From an uncultured Naasia sp. (GTDB lineage: Bacteria; Actinomycetota; Actinomycetes; Actinomycetales; Microbacteriaceae): a stretch of 64,000 nt of DNA. The stretch covers positions 62,001-126,000 of the forward strand of contig CAJYYA010000016.1 in NCBI GenBank assembly GCA_913778905.1. Direction: 5' to 3'. Positions 51,780 through 60,643 of this stretch are shown piece by piece; the first letter of the stretch is position 1; each line of letters begins with the position of its first letter. Made by a program: the position numbers and the translations under genes. The notes beneath the pieces are model-generated. The model did not search any database. It saw only the letters and a program-made list of their open reading frames with translations, and was not told the DNA's origin.

Positions 51780-52035
51780 GACGAAACGCTCCTGGAGAAG
51801 GCCGCGCGATCACATGTCGCAGGCGGCGAAGAATGCCCCGGGCACATCGATGGCCGGGCCGGTATCGGTGGATGGATGTCCAGCGGATCCGCTGGCGGAA
51901 CCGGCCCTGCGTGATCACAGTGCCCCGAGCCAATATCTCTGGGGCCAGCACCGGCGTCACCGATGCACTCGTCACGAGCCGACCTGCCTACACTACGCGA
52001 CCGAGCGTTCCCTGTCACGGGGTCGCGGGCGGCCC
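51780..52035. other. Non-coding leader of the DEAD-box helicase gene
   Basis: No gene recognised. It contains a perfect 16-bp palindrome CCAGCGGATCCGCTGG (51880-51895) and a GCCCC/GGGGC hairpin near 51922-51945. A structured 5' leader would fit the cold-responsive regulation seen for DEAD-box helicase mRNAs in other bacteria, but this is inference. Confidence 0.3.
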
Positions 52036-52620
52036 TTCATTTCGCTTCGCTCAATGGGCGGGCGGGTGATTCCACCCCGCCCGTTGAGCGAAGCGAAACG
52101 AAGGAGGTATCGCGGCCCTCGAGGGCGCCTCAACGATCAGGCGAGAGACACCCGGTCGTTGAGGAGGCAGCGCAGCGACCCGCGAAACGACCACCGGGAA
52201 CACCGAGCAACCTGCCGGCCCCTTCATTTCGCTTCGCTCAATGGGCGGGCGGATGATCCCTCCACCCCGCCCGTTGAGCGCAGCGAAACGAAGGACGTAT
52301 CGCGGCCCTCGAGGGCGCCTCAACGATCAGGCGAGAGACACCCGGTCGTTGAGGAGGCAGCGCAGCAACCCGCGAAACGACCACCGGGAACACCGAGCAA
52401 CCTGCCGGGCCCTTCATTTCGCTGCGCTCAATGGGCGGGCGGGTGATCCCTCCACCCCGCCCGTTGAGCGAAGCGAAACGAAGGAGGTATCGCGGCCCTC
52501 GAGAGCTCCTCAACGACCAGGTGCTCGACACCCGGTCGTTGAGGAGGGAGCGCAGCGACCCGCGAAACGACCACCGGGAACACCGAGCAACCTGCCGGGC
52601 CCTTCATTTCGCTTCGCTCA
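52036..52620. repeat. Tandem array of about 190-bp units (three full, one partial)
   Basis: Units begin at 52036, 52223, 52413 and 52603 (periods 187, 190, 190) and are nearly identical. Each unit holds two inverted repeats. In unit 1 these are TTCATTTCGCTTCGCTCAA (52036-52054) with TTGAGCGAAGCGAAACGAA (52084-52102), and CCTCAACGA (52128-52136) with TCGTTGAGG (52156-52164). The fourth, partial unit runs into the stop codon of the RND pump gene. GAGCGAAGCGAAACG motifs are widespread in Microbacteriaceae intergenic DNA (recollection). No credible coding potential. Confidence 0.9.
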
Positions 52621-55600
52621 ATGGGCGGGGGTGGGGGTCTCCGTCGTGCGGCGCTCGCGGCGGCGCTCCAAACCGCCGAAGACGAGGAGGTACAGGACCG
52701 GGAGCACGATCAGCGTCAGCAGGGTCGACGACAGCAGACCGCCGATCACCACGAGAGCGAGCGGCTGCGAGATGAAGCCGCCTCCGCCCGTGAGTCCGCT
52801 CGCCATAGGCAGCAGCGCGAAGATCGTCGCCAGAGCCGTCATCAGGATGGGCCGCAGACGACGCGACGCCCCCTCGACCAGCGCCTCGCGTACACGCAGC
52901 CCCTTCTCCCGGTACTGGTTCACGAGGTCGATGAGCACGATCGCGTTGGTGACCACGATCCCGATCAGCATCAGAACACCGATCAGCGACGGCACGCCCA
53001 GTGGGATCCCGGTGACGACCTGCAGCAGGATCGCGCCCGTCGCCGCGAACGGCACGGACACCAGGAGCAGCACCGGCTGGAGCAGGCTCTTGAAGGTCGC
53101 GACCATGACCACGTAGACGATGAGGATGGCCGCGAGCAGCGCGAGACCGAGCTGTCCGAACGCGTCGCTCTGCTGCGACGTCACGCCGCCGAGTTCGGCG
53201 GTCGATCCGGCGGGCAGGCTGAGCCCGTCCACGGCCTTGCGCACCTCGGCGTTCGCCGTGGTCAGGTCGTCGGACGCGGGCGTGATCGACACGGTCGCTG
53301 TCCGAACCCCGTTCGCGCTCGTGATGGTCGCGGGTCCCTCGACGTCCTGCACCGACGCGAGCGAGTCCAGCCGGACCTGCCCCGTCGCCGTCGGCACCTC
53401 GAGCGCCGCGAGCGCGTCGCGTGTCGTGGGCGCGGACGTCGGCTCGATGTAGATCGTCAGGCGTTGCTCGTCGATCGTGATGTTGCCGATCGTCGAGGCC
53501 TGCATGGCGTTCGAGACGTACCCGGCGAGCGCGACTTCGGTGTATCCGGCGCGGGCGGCTTCGTCGCGGTTGACCGCGACCTGGATGTAGGGCTGGGCCG
53601 CCTGCAGGTTGCTCGCGACCTCGGCGACGGCGTCCAGGCCGGTCACCGCGTCGAGAACGGACGTCGTCGCCGTGTTCAGCTCGTCCGCCGACGGCGCTGA
53701 GATGTCGACGTCGATCGTGCTCGATCCGCCGAATCCGCCCGAAGCGGCGACCTGGAAGGTGCCTTCACCGGTGATCGTGTCGAGCTTGGCGCGAACGTCG
53801 GTCTGCAGCTTCTCCTGATCCGCTCCCTCGTCGGTCGTGATCGAGTAGGTGGCGCTCGCGGAACCGCCTCCTCCGAGGAACGCGTCGCGCAAGGCGCTCC
53901 CGCTCGTGCCGAGCGACACCTGCACGGTCTCGATGCCGCCGACCTGCTCCAGCGCGGACTCGACCTGCTGCGCCGCGGTGTCCTGCACCTCGAGGCTCGT
54001 GCCGGGTTGGAAGCTCTGCGTGACCGACAGCGTGTTCTGTCCGCTGTTGCCGAGGAAGTTCGTCTTCATGAACGGCACCAGCGCACCGGAGATGAGAAGC
54101 ACGAGGAACGCGGCCGTGAGTGTGAGCCACGGGTGCTTGAGCGTGCCGGTCAGGATCGGCAGGTAGCGCTTCTGCAGGCGCGACGGCACCTCGCCGCCGT
54201 CGACGGACGGGGCATGGCGATGCGGCTTCGGCGCGCGGATCAGCCAGTAGGCGAGGACCGGCACGATCGTGAGAGACACGAGCAGCGACGCCAGCAGAGC
54301 GATGGTCACGGTGAGCGCGAAGGGGCGGAAGAGCTCCCCCGTCGTATCCCCCACGAACGCGATCGGAAGGAAGACCGTCACGGTCGTGATGGTCGATGCG
54401 GTGATGGCTCCCGCGACCTCGCGGACGGCTCCGCCGACGATGCCGACGCGGGGCCCCTGATCCGTGGCCAGGTGCCGTTTGATGTTCTCGATGACGACGA
54501 TGGAGTCGTCGACCACGCGGCCGATCGCGATGGTCAGGCCACCCAGGGTCAGGATGTTGAGCGTGTAGTCGGCGGCCTGCATGCCGACGAAGGTGATGAG
54601 CACCGAGACCGGGATCGAGATGGCCGTGACGAGCGTGGCACGCACCGACAGCAGGAAGACGAGGATCACGAGCACCGCGAAGATGAGGCCGAGGAGCCCC
54701 TCGGTGGTCAGCGCCTCGATGGACTTCTCGATGTAGGGCGCCTGGTCGAACACCACGGTCACGGTCGCGCCGTCCAGCTGGTCGGCGATCCCGGGAATCG
54801 CATCGGCCACTGCGTGCGACACCTCGACCGTGTTGGCGGCGGGCAATTTGGTGATGGCCAGCGTCAGCGCCGGCTCGCCGTTGACGCGCGAGAGCGAGGT
54901 GACCGGATCGGTGGTGAGCGCGACGGTGGCGACGTCCGAGATCTTCGCTATGCCGGTCCGGGTCGTGATGGGCAGGGACGCGAGCTCGTCGACGCTGGTC
55001 AGCCTGCCGCCGGACTGCACCGAGAGCGTCTTCCCGTCCTCGGTGATGGTGCCGGCCGGCACGAGCACACCACTCGCGCTGACCGCGTCGCGGATGGCCG
55101 AGGCGCTGATTCCGCGGGCGGTGAGCTCGTCCGTGTTCGGCGTGATGGTGACGCGCGATCCGGGGGCACCCGCGACGGAGACGCCGCGCACCCCGTCGAG
55201 GTCTTCGAGGGCGGGCACGGCCACCTGGTCGAGGCGGGCGGCGAGGGTGGCCGCATCCTGGTCCGACGACGAGACCGCGAGTTGCACGATGGGCAGATCG
55301 CTGATGCTGCCGCTCAGGACCTGCGGATCGAGGTCCGCGGGAAGGGCGGAACGGATCCGGCTGACCGCTGCCGCGATCTTGTTCTCCGACGCGGCGAGGT
55401 CGACCCCGTATCGGAATGTCGCATTGACCACCGACTGGCCGGTGCTCGACGTCGATGAGGTGCTCTCGACGTCGGCCACACCTCTGACCGCTTGCTCGAT
55501 GGGCGTGCTCACCGTCTCGTTGACGACCTCGGGCGATGCGCCCTGGTACTGCGTCACGACGACGATCTGGGGAAACTCGATCGACGGGATCAGCTCTTGT

Positions 55601-55701
55601 TTGAGTGAGGTGAGGGCGAGTCCGCCGAACACCGCCGCCACGATCGTGACGAGGGCGATGAGCGCACGGTTCTTGAGGCTTGCTGTGGCCAGGAGATGCA
55701 C
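52618..55701 (-). CDS. RND-family efflux transporter (AcrB/MMPL-type, HAE1-like)
   Basis: 1027 residues from GTG 55701 (MHLLATASLKNRALIALV). Typical RND layout: helix 1, a periplasm-side porter domain (IPSIEFPQIVVVTQYQGASPEVVNE), helices 2-6 with TLGGLTIAIGRVVDDSIVVIENI (the paired aspartates of the proton relay), helix 7, a second porter domain, and helices 8-12 with IGVLMLIGIVVTNAIVLIDLVNQ. About the standard length for AcrB-like pumps. No membrane-fusion protein or outer-membrane channel gene is adjacent, as is usual for monoderm actinobacteria. Substrate unknown (drugs, lipids or siderophore-like compounds). The stop codon lies inside the repeat array. Confidence 0.92.
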   Translation of the reverse strand: MHLLATASLKNRALIALVTIVAAVFGGLALTSLKQELIPSIEFPQIVVVTQYQGASPEVVNETVSTPIEQAVRGVADVESTSSTSSTGQSVVNATFRYGVDLAASENKIAAAVSRIRSALPADLDPQVLSGSISDLPIVQLAVSSSDQDAATLAARLDQVAVPALEDLDGVRGVSVAGAPGSRVTITPNTDELTARGISASAIRDAVSASGVLVPAGTITEDGKTLSVQSGGRLTSVDELASLPITTRTGIAKISDVATVALTTDPVTSLSRVNGEPALTLAITKLPAANTVEVSHAVADAIPGIADQLDGATVTVVFDQAPYIEKSIEALTTEGLLGLIFAVLVILVFLLSVRATLVTAISIPVSVLITFVGMQAADYTLNILTLGGLTIAIGRVVDDSIVVIENIKRHLATDQGPRVGIVGGAVREVAGAITASTITTVTVFLPIAFVGDTTGELFRPFALTVTIALLASLLVSLTIVPVLAYWLIRAPKPHRHAPSVDGGEVPSRLQKRYLPILTGTLKHPWLTLTAAFLVLLISGALVPFMKTNFLGNSGQNTLSVTQSFQPGTSLEVQDTAAQQVESALEQVGGIETVQVSLGTSGSALRDAFLGGGGSASATYSITTDEGADQEKLQTDVRAKLDTITGEGTFQVAASGGFGGSSTIDVDISAPSADELNTATTSVLDAVTGLDAVAEVASNLQAAQPYIQVAVNRDEAARAGYTEVALAGYVSNAMQASTIGNITIDEQRLTIYIEPTSAPTTRDALAALEVPTATGQVRLDSLASVQDVEGPATITSANGVRTATVSITPASDDLTTANAEVRKAVDGLSLPAGSTAELGGVTSQQSDAFGQLGLALLAAILIVYVVMVATFKSLLQPVLLLVSVPFAATGAILLQVVTGIPLGVPSLIGVLMLIGIVVTNAIVLIDLVNQYREKGLRVREALVEGASRRLRPILMTALATIFALLPMASGLTGGGGFISQPLALVVIGGLLSSTLLTLIVLPVLYLLVFGGLERRRERRTTETPTPAH

Positions 55702-55707
55702 TCGTTC

Positions 55708-55734
55708 AGTATCGCTAACGTTTCCGACAGTCAA
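55708..55734 (-). promoter_or_regulatory. Candidate promoter of the RND gene with leaderless start
   Basis: Reading on the minus strand, TTGACT (55734-55729) and GATACT (55713-55708) are separated by 15 bp. The GTG start codon follows only 6 nt after the -10 box, which would put transcription and translation starts together. No ribosome binding site precedes the GTG, consistent with a leaderless transcript. Spacing is a little short. Confidence 0.4.
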
Positions 55735-55816
55735 CCGTCAGCCTGCTGACGAACCTGATGACTCCTCCGTTCCGGTCGCCCCTATCCCTCGGTAGGGAGC
55801 TCGGCCGACGACAGGC

Positions 55817-57244
55817 TCAGACCACGGCGGGCAGGGGCTGCTCCAGCGAGCGGGGAGCGTCGGCGACCTCGGCCCACGCGTCGGCGATGATCTCGATGGC
55901 CGGCACGACGACCTCGGGGCCGGGACCGAACGGGATCCGGATGAAGCGCTCGAAGGCTCCATCCAGCCCGAACCAGGGGCCGGCAGCGATCCTGAGCCCG
56001 CGCGACCGCGCGGCGATGGCGAGCTGCGACGACACCGGCGCGTCGAACCGGAGCCAGGCCGAGAGACCACCGTTGACCGCGGGCCACTGCCACTCCGGCA
56101 GCAGCCGGGCGACCGCGTCTCGAGCGGCGTCCCGCGAACGGGTGTGCTCCTGCCGCCGGTACTCGAGCACACCCTCGACCTCTTGCAGCAGCTCGACGAC
56201 CACGAGCTGCTCGAAGATCGCGGTTCCGAGATCGGTGACCGGCCGGGCAGCGACGAGGGAGGCGATGATGTCCTCGCTCGCGCGGATCCACCCGACCCGG
56301 AGGCCACCCCACATGGTCTTGCTGGCGGAGCCGACCGTCACGATCCGGTCCCCCCTTCCCGCCAGCGAGGCGAACGGGGGGAAGCGCTCAGGACGGTCGA
56401 TGTCGAGCTCGGCCGGCGTCTCGTCGACAAGGAGGTATCCACCGGTGTCATGCGCGGCAGCGATGGCCACTTCCCGCGTCGCCGTGCTCATCGAGTGGCC
56501 GGTGGGGTTCTGGAAGTCGGGGACGAGGTAGCTCATCGACGGCGACACCCGACGGATGAGGGTGTCGACCTGCTCCTCGTCCCACCCGTGCTCCCAGTCG
56601 ACGGGCAGAGGCACGAGCCGCTCCCCGGCGAGCGCGAACGCCTCCCCCGCGTGCGGGTACCCGGGCGTCTCGACGAGCGCCCGATCCCCGCGCCGCAGCA
56701 GTGTGCGGGCGACGAGGGCGAGCGCGGGCTGCGCCCCCGAAGTGATGAGGATCTGCGACGGCCTGGTCGGCAGTCCGCGAGCCGTGTAGCGATCGGCGAG
56801 CGCCTCGCGCAACTCCGGCAGCCCGACGTAGTCGTAGCCGGTTCCGAGGGCATGTACCGGCAACTTCTCCAGCGCGCGAGCGGCCGCGGCCATCATCTGG
56901 GGCGGCGCGGCGGACGATCCCGTGCTGAGGTCGAGGAGCGCTCCCGTCGCTCCGCGCGAGTCGACGTGACGGCCGGGTAGACGGACGATACTCCCCGATC
57001 CCCGCCGGGTCTCGAGGTGGCCGGTTTCGCGGAGCGACTCCAGGGCCGCCGCGACCGTCGTACGGCTGGCGCCCAGCCGGGCGGCTAGTTCGCGCTCCGC
57101 CGGGAGCCTGGCCCCCGTGGGCAGACGCCCGTCGAGGATCAGCAGACGGATTCGATCGGCGAGCGCCCGATATCCGGCACGGTCGGCCCCCCGCCAATCA
57201 CCGAGGAGTTGGACCAGGTGCGCGGTCGTCGTCACATTCGCCAT
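55817..57244 (-). CDS. MocR-type regulator: GntR winged helix fused to PLP aminotransferase-like domain (YczR-like)
   Basis: 475 residues. The N-terminal GntR helix-turn-helix (about 20-90) has RIRLLILDGRLPTGARLPAERELAARLGASRTTV and ETRRGSGSIV. A linker leads to a fold-type I aminotransferase domain with the Schiff-base lysine K309 in VGSASKTMWGGLRVGW, plus YDYVGLPELREALA, VETPGYPHAG, FQNPTGHSMS and LVDETPAELD. MocR proteins sense PLP or an amino-compound adduct. This one is divergently paired with yczE, the arrangement known for the YczR subgroup, so it most likely controls that gene. Confidence 0.88.
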   Translation of the reverse strand: MANVTTTAHLVQLLGDWRGADRAGYRALADRIRLLILDGRLPTGARLPAERELAARLGASRTTVAAALESLRETGHLETRRGSGSIVRLPGRHVDSRGATGALLDLSTGSSAAPPQMMAAAARALEKLPVHALGTGYDYVGLPELREALADRYTARGLPTRPSQILITSGAQPALALVARTLLRRGDRALVETPGYPHAGEAFALAGERLVPLPVDWEHGWDEEQVDTLIRRVSPSMSYLVPDFQNPTGHSMSTATREVAIAAAHDTGGYLLVDETPAELDIDRPERFPPFASLAGRGDRIVTVGSASKTMWGGLRVGWIRASEDIIASLVAARPVTDLGTAIFEQLVVVELLQEVEGVLEYRRQEHTRSRDAARDAVARLLPEWQWPAVNGGLSAWLRFDAPVSSQLAIAARSRGLRIAAGPWFGLDGAFERFIRIPFGPGPEVVVPAIEIIADAWAEVADAPRSLEQPLPAVV

Positions 57245-57260
57245 CGGTCCAGTTTCTGCT

Positions 57261-57287
57261 AATTGGCACTACTTCACCAGGCCAATT
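57261..57287. promoter_or_regulatory. Candidate MocR/YczR binding site between the divergent genes
   Basis: AATTGGC (57261-57267) and GCCAATT (57281-57287) form a 7-bp inverted repeat with a 13-bp spacer inside the 61-bp divergent intergenic region. GATTGGATTG follows at 57292-57301. This AT-rich block stands out in the GC-rich sequence. Confidence 0.5.
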
Positions 57288-57305
57288 GCTCGATTGGATT
57301 GACGA

Positions 57306-57977
57306 ATGATGAACCGCACCCTTCCCGCCCGTCTGCTCCAGCTCGTCGTCGGCCTCGCCCTCTACGGGATCGCGGTCGGCCTGATGGTGCGCGCAGCAGT
57401 CGGACTCGACCCGTGGGACACCTTCGCGCAGGGCATCGCGACGAAGACCGGACTCTCGTTCGGTCTCGTCACCAACCTGGTGGGGGCTGCCGTCCTCCTC
57501 CTCTGGATCCCGTTGCGCCAACGCCCAGGGCTCGGAACTGTGCTGAACGTGCTCACGGTGGGCACGATGGCCCAGGTCGCCATCGACCTGGTGCCCACTC
57601 CCGACGGGCTCCTCCCCCGCTGGGCGCTTTTCCTCACGGGCGTCGTGCTACTGGCCGTGGCCACCGGCATCTACGTGGGGGCCGGCATGGGCCCCGGCCC
57701 GCGCGACGGCCTGATGACGGGCCTCTCGAAGCGGCTCGGCTGGCCCATCTGGGTGTCGCGCACCCTCATCGAGGGCTCCGTTCTCCTCCTCGGATGGCTC
57801 CTGGGTGGGAACATCGGCTGGGGCACCGTCGTGTTCGCGGCGCTCATCGGTCCGCTGTGCCACGTGACCATTCCGCTGTTCGCCCGAGTCGTCCCCGCCC
57901 GCGCCGTAGCGGTCCGACCCGCCGAGTCGGATGGCTCCGAGACCGCCCCGGCCTCACCCACGAGGACCCGCTCGTGA
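57306..57977 (+). CDS. yczE: YczE/YyaS/YitT family integral membrane protein
   Basis: 223 residues (ATG at 57306, or 57309). Five hydrophobic helices, with LGLYGIAVGLMVRAAVGLDPWDTF-type family signature (here LYGIAVGLMVRAAVGLDPWD), GAGMGPGPRDGLMTGL, and VSRTLIEGSVLLLGWLLGGNIGWGTV. The function of YczE proteins is unknown; Bacillus YczE influences Sfp-dependent bacillomycin production (established for that species). It is divergent from its probable MocR regulator, and its stop overlaps the start of a 40-residue microprotein gene. Confidence 0.88.
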   Translation: MMNRTLPARLLQLVVGLALYGIAVGLMVRAAVGLDPWDTFAQGIATKTGLSFGLVTNLVGAAVLLLWIPLRQRPGLGTVLNVLTVGTMAQVAIDLVPTPDGLLPRWALFLTGVVLLAVATGIYVGAGMGPGPRDGLMTGLSKRLGWPIWVSRTLIEGSVLLLGWLLGGNIGWGTVVFAALIGPLCHVTIPLFARVVPARAVAVRPAESDGSETAPASPTRTRS

Positions 57978-58096
57978 TCGGCCTCATCGTCATCGGCGCG
58001 GTGGCTGTGCTCGGCCTGGCGGCCACCGCACGCGACCTCCGTGACGACGGTCGCGCGACCTGGGCACGTCGCCAGCGAATCCGGGAGCGGGAATAG
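57974..58096 (+). CDS. 40-residue single-pass membrane microprotein
   Basis: The GTG at 57974 overlaps the yczE stop codon (GTGA), so translation would be coupled. The product begins with a hydrophobic helix (MIGLIVIGAVAVLGLAATA) and continues with a highly charged tail (RDLRDDGRATWARRQRIRERE). No family recognised. The clean helix-plus-basic-tail layout and the 4-bp overlap argue for a real gene, possibly a small partner of YczE; this is not proven. Confidence 0.5.
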   Translation: MIGLIVIGAVAVLGLAATARDLRDDGRATWARRQRIRERE

Positions 58097-58146
58097 AGGG
58101 AAGTGACCGCCCGTTGTCCTCTGGCTGAATTCGACTCAGCTCAGGT

Positions 58147-58174
58147 TTGACAGGGGTAGACGGCGGAGTATTCT
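58147..58174 (+). promoter_or_regulatory. Near-consensus housekeeping promoter of the APC permease gene
   Basis: TTGACA (58147-58152) and TATTCT (58169-58174) are separated by 16 bp. The GTG start codon follows 8 nt later at 58183 and has no ribosome binding site, so the transcript is very likely leaderless. Confidence 0.75.
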
Positions 58175-58182
58175 TCTCGCTC

Positions 58183-60330
58183 GTGACTCAGACCCCAGAG
58201 GTCGATGAGGGCGGGGGATCGAGCACGATCAAGCGCTGGCTCATCGGTGAAAAGCTGCCGAACGACCAGCTCGAAGGCCAGCTTCTTCCGAAGCGCTACG
58301 CGCTCCCCATCTTCGCGAGCGACCCGCTGTCATCGGTGGCCTACGCGCCGCAGGAGCTCCTCATGCTCCTCCTGCTCGGCGGTCTCACCTTCCTGAGCTT
58401 CGCCCCGTGGGTGGCCGCGATCGTCGTGATCCTCCTCATCGTGGTCGTCGCGTCCTACCGCCAGCTCATCAAGGCCTACCCGTCGGGCGGCGGCGACTAC
58501 GAGGTGGCGAGCAAGAACCTCGGCGAGAAGGCCGGCATCGTCGTCGCGTCCGCGCTGCTCGTCGACTACGTCATGACCGTCGCCGTGTCGGTCGCGTCCG
58601 GCGTCGACAACATCATCTCCGCGGTCCCCGAGCTCTCACCCCTCCGGGTCGAGCTGGCCGTCTTCTTCGTGGTCGTGCTCGCCGCCGTCAACCTGCGCGG
58701 CGTTCGCGAATCGAGCAAGGCGTTCGCGATCCCCACCTACCTATTCGTGGGCAGCGTCTTCATCATGATCGTGGTCGGACTCGTCCGCACGGTCCTCGGC
58801 GATCCGCCCATCGCGGAGTCGGCGAACTGGACGGTGCAGGCGGAGGAACTCACCCAGGCCGGCATGATCCTCATCCTGCTGCGCGCCTTCGCGAGCGGAT
58901 GTTCGGCTTTGACGGGTGTCGAGGCGATCTCGAACGGGGTCCCGGCCTTCCGCACCCCGAAGATCAAGAACGCGCAGCGCACCCTCGTCCTCATGGGCAG
59001 CATCGCGATCATCCTGTTCGCCGGCCTCACCGCGATCGCCCTCATCTCGAAGGTCCATTACGCGGAAGACCCATGCCACCTCATCGGGTTCACCGGATGT
59101 GAAACGCAGCCGCAGCGAAGCCTGATCGCCCAGATCGCATCCGCCACGTTCGGCGACAACACGTTCTTCTTCTTCCTCATCCAGGCCGCCACCGCAACGG
59201 TTCTGCTGCTGGCCGCCAACACGGCCTTCAACGGATTCCCGCTGCTCGGTTCGGTCATCGCCCGCGACGGCTACGCCCCGAAGGCGCTGTCCACCCGCGG
59301 CGACCGCCTCATCTTCTCGAACGGCGTGCTCATCCTCGCTGCCGCCGCCACCGTGATCCTGCTGGTGTATCAAGCCAGCGTCACCGGCCTGATCCAGCTG
59401 TACATCATCGGCGTGTTCGTGTCGTTCACGCTGGGCCAGATCGGCATGGTCGTGCACTGGATCCGCGAGCTCAAGCAGAAGACCTCCGGCCACGGCCCCA
59501 TCTATCGAGGTCTCGCGATCAACGCTCTCGGCGCGTTCATGACCGGCGTCGTGCTGCTCGTCGTGACCTACACGAAGTTCACGCACGGCGCGTGGATCGT
59601 CTTCGTGGTCATGCCCATCCTCTTCACGCTCATGATCGGCGTGCACCGGTACTACCGAGACGTCGAGAAGGAGGTCGAGGTCGACCCGCAGATCGAGTTC
59701 GGCTCACAGGGCGACCACGCCATCGTGCTGGTCGGCCGCATGCAGAAGCCGACGCTCAAGGCCCTCGACTACGCCATCGCCGCCCGCCACCAGAGCCTCG
59801 AGGCCGTGCACGTCTCGGTCGACGACGAGGCCACCGCGAAGCTCGAACGCGACTGGCAGCAGATGAACATCAAGGTGCCGCTCTGCATTATCAAGTCGCA
59901 GTTCCGCGACATCGGCTGGCCGCTGGTCAAGTACATCCGCAAGCACCAGGAGATCAACGGCGGCGAGGTCGTCACCGTCTATATGCCCGCCTACATCGTG
60001 GGCCACTGGTGGGAGCGGCTGCTGCACAACCACAAGGCGAAGCGGATCCAGCAGAAGCTCATGCTGCAGCACGGCGTCGCGCTCGCGATCGTGCCGTGGC
60101 TGCTCGACTCCTCGGACCTCATCTACGGCCGTCGCTCGCGCCCCATCCCCGGTCAGGAGCGACGGGGCGAGCCCATCCGGCCTCGTTCGCGCATGCCGTT
60201 GCCGCCCGCGAACTCGGAGTCGGCGCGGTCAGCTGCCGCTGCGGCCAACCGTGCGCGCCCGCGCGACCCGGACGTCGAGACCGTGAAGCCGCCGACGCCG
60301 CGCAACAAGCGCCAGCCGCGCAGTCGATAG
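58183..60330 (+). CDS. APC superfamily permease with large cytoplasmic C-terminal domain
   Basis: 715 residues from GTG 58183 (MTQTPEVDEGGG). Twelve hydrophobic helices of the amino acid/polyamine/organocation fold are seen: PIFASDPLSSVAYAPQELLM, YPSGGGDYEVASKNLG, ASGVDNIISAVPEL, AFASGCSALTGVEAISNG and others. From about residue 500 a soluble domain (HAIVLVGRMQKPTLKALDYAI ... VTVYMPAYIVGHWWERLLHN) resembles a UspA/Kup-like C-terminal domain. The last 60 residues are basic and Pro-rich. The SDPLSS motif is also found in KUP-type and related transporters, so K+ or amino acid transport are both possible. A GCAGGA element follows the stop codon. Confidence 0.87.
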   Translation: MTQTPEVDEGGGSSTIKRWLIGEKLPNDQLEGQLLPKRYALPIFASDPLSSVAYAPQELLMLLLLGGLTFLSFAPWVAAIVVILLIVVVASYRQLIKAYPSGGGDYEVASKNLGEKAGIVVASALLVDYVMTVAVSVASGVDNIISAVPELSPLRVELAVFFVVVLAAVNLRGVRESSKAFAIPTYLFVGSVFIMIVVGLVRTVLGDPPIAESANWTVQAEELTQAGMILILLRAFASGCSALTGVEAISNGVPAFRTPKIKNAQRTLVLMGSIAIILFAGLTAIALISKVHYAEDPCHLIGFTGCETQPQRSLIAQIASATFGDNTFFFFLIQAATATVLLLAANTAFNGFPLLGSVIARDGYAPKALSTRGDRLIFSNGVLILAAAATVILLVYQASVTGLIQLYIIGVFVSFTLGQIGMVVHWIRELKQKTSGHGPIYRGLAINALGAFMTGVVLLVVTYTKFTHGAWIVFVVMPILFTLMIGVHRYYRDVEKEVEVDPQIEFGSQGDHAIVLVGRMQKPTLKALDYAIAARHQSLEAVHVSVDDEATAKLERDWQQMNIKVPLCIIKSQFRDIGWPLVKYIRKHQEINGGEVVTVYMPAYIVGHWWERLLHNHKAKRIQQKLMLQHGVALAIVPWLLDSSDLIYGRRSRPIPGQERRGEPIRPRSRMPLPPANSESARSAAAAANRARPRDPDVETVKPPTPRNKRQPRSR

Positions 60331-60350
60331 CCGCAGCGGCCGGGCGCCTG

Positions 60351-60491
60351 CGCAAATGCAGGAGGCGGAAAAACAAATGCAGGAGACGGCGAGACCGGCG
60401 CCGACAGCAGCCCCGGAATGTCGGGCTCGTCCGACCGCGACTCCTGCATTTCGGACGTCGACTCCTGCATTTCGTAGCCGGTTCCTGCATT
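60351..60491. repeat. GCAGGA phased dyad element, AAATGCAGGA variant (copy 4)
   Basis: The direct core AATGCAGG begins at 60355 and 60376 (21 bp). The inverse CCTGCATT begins at 60443, 60464 and 60484 (21 and 20 bp). CCCGGAATGTCGGG at 60412-60425 is an imperfect version of the central palindrome of copy 1. It starts 20 bp after the APC permease gene. The rest of the 313-bp gap to 60643 holds nothing recognised. Confidence 0.85.
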
Positions 60492-60643
60492 TGTTCCGAA
60501 CAGAGCTAGTGGACTCGGTCCATGTGCCTCGCCGACTCCGCCTGGCGGCGCCCCCGCGCGGGAGCTTGGAATCCACCCCCGAATCACCGATGCCTGAATG
60601 GATACGGGGTGTTCGCTGAGCCGGCACGCCTACCGTCGGGGGC

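Noticed and set aside
52241-53116. Plus-strand frame through the 190-bp tandem array
   Set aside because: The translation is simply the repeat unit read three times and then the antisense of the RND gene; no start signal or family.
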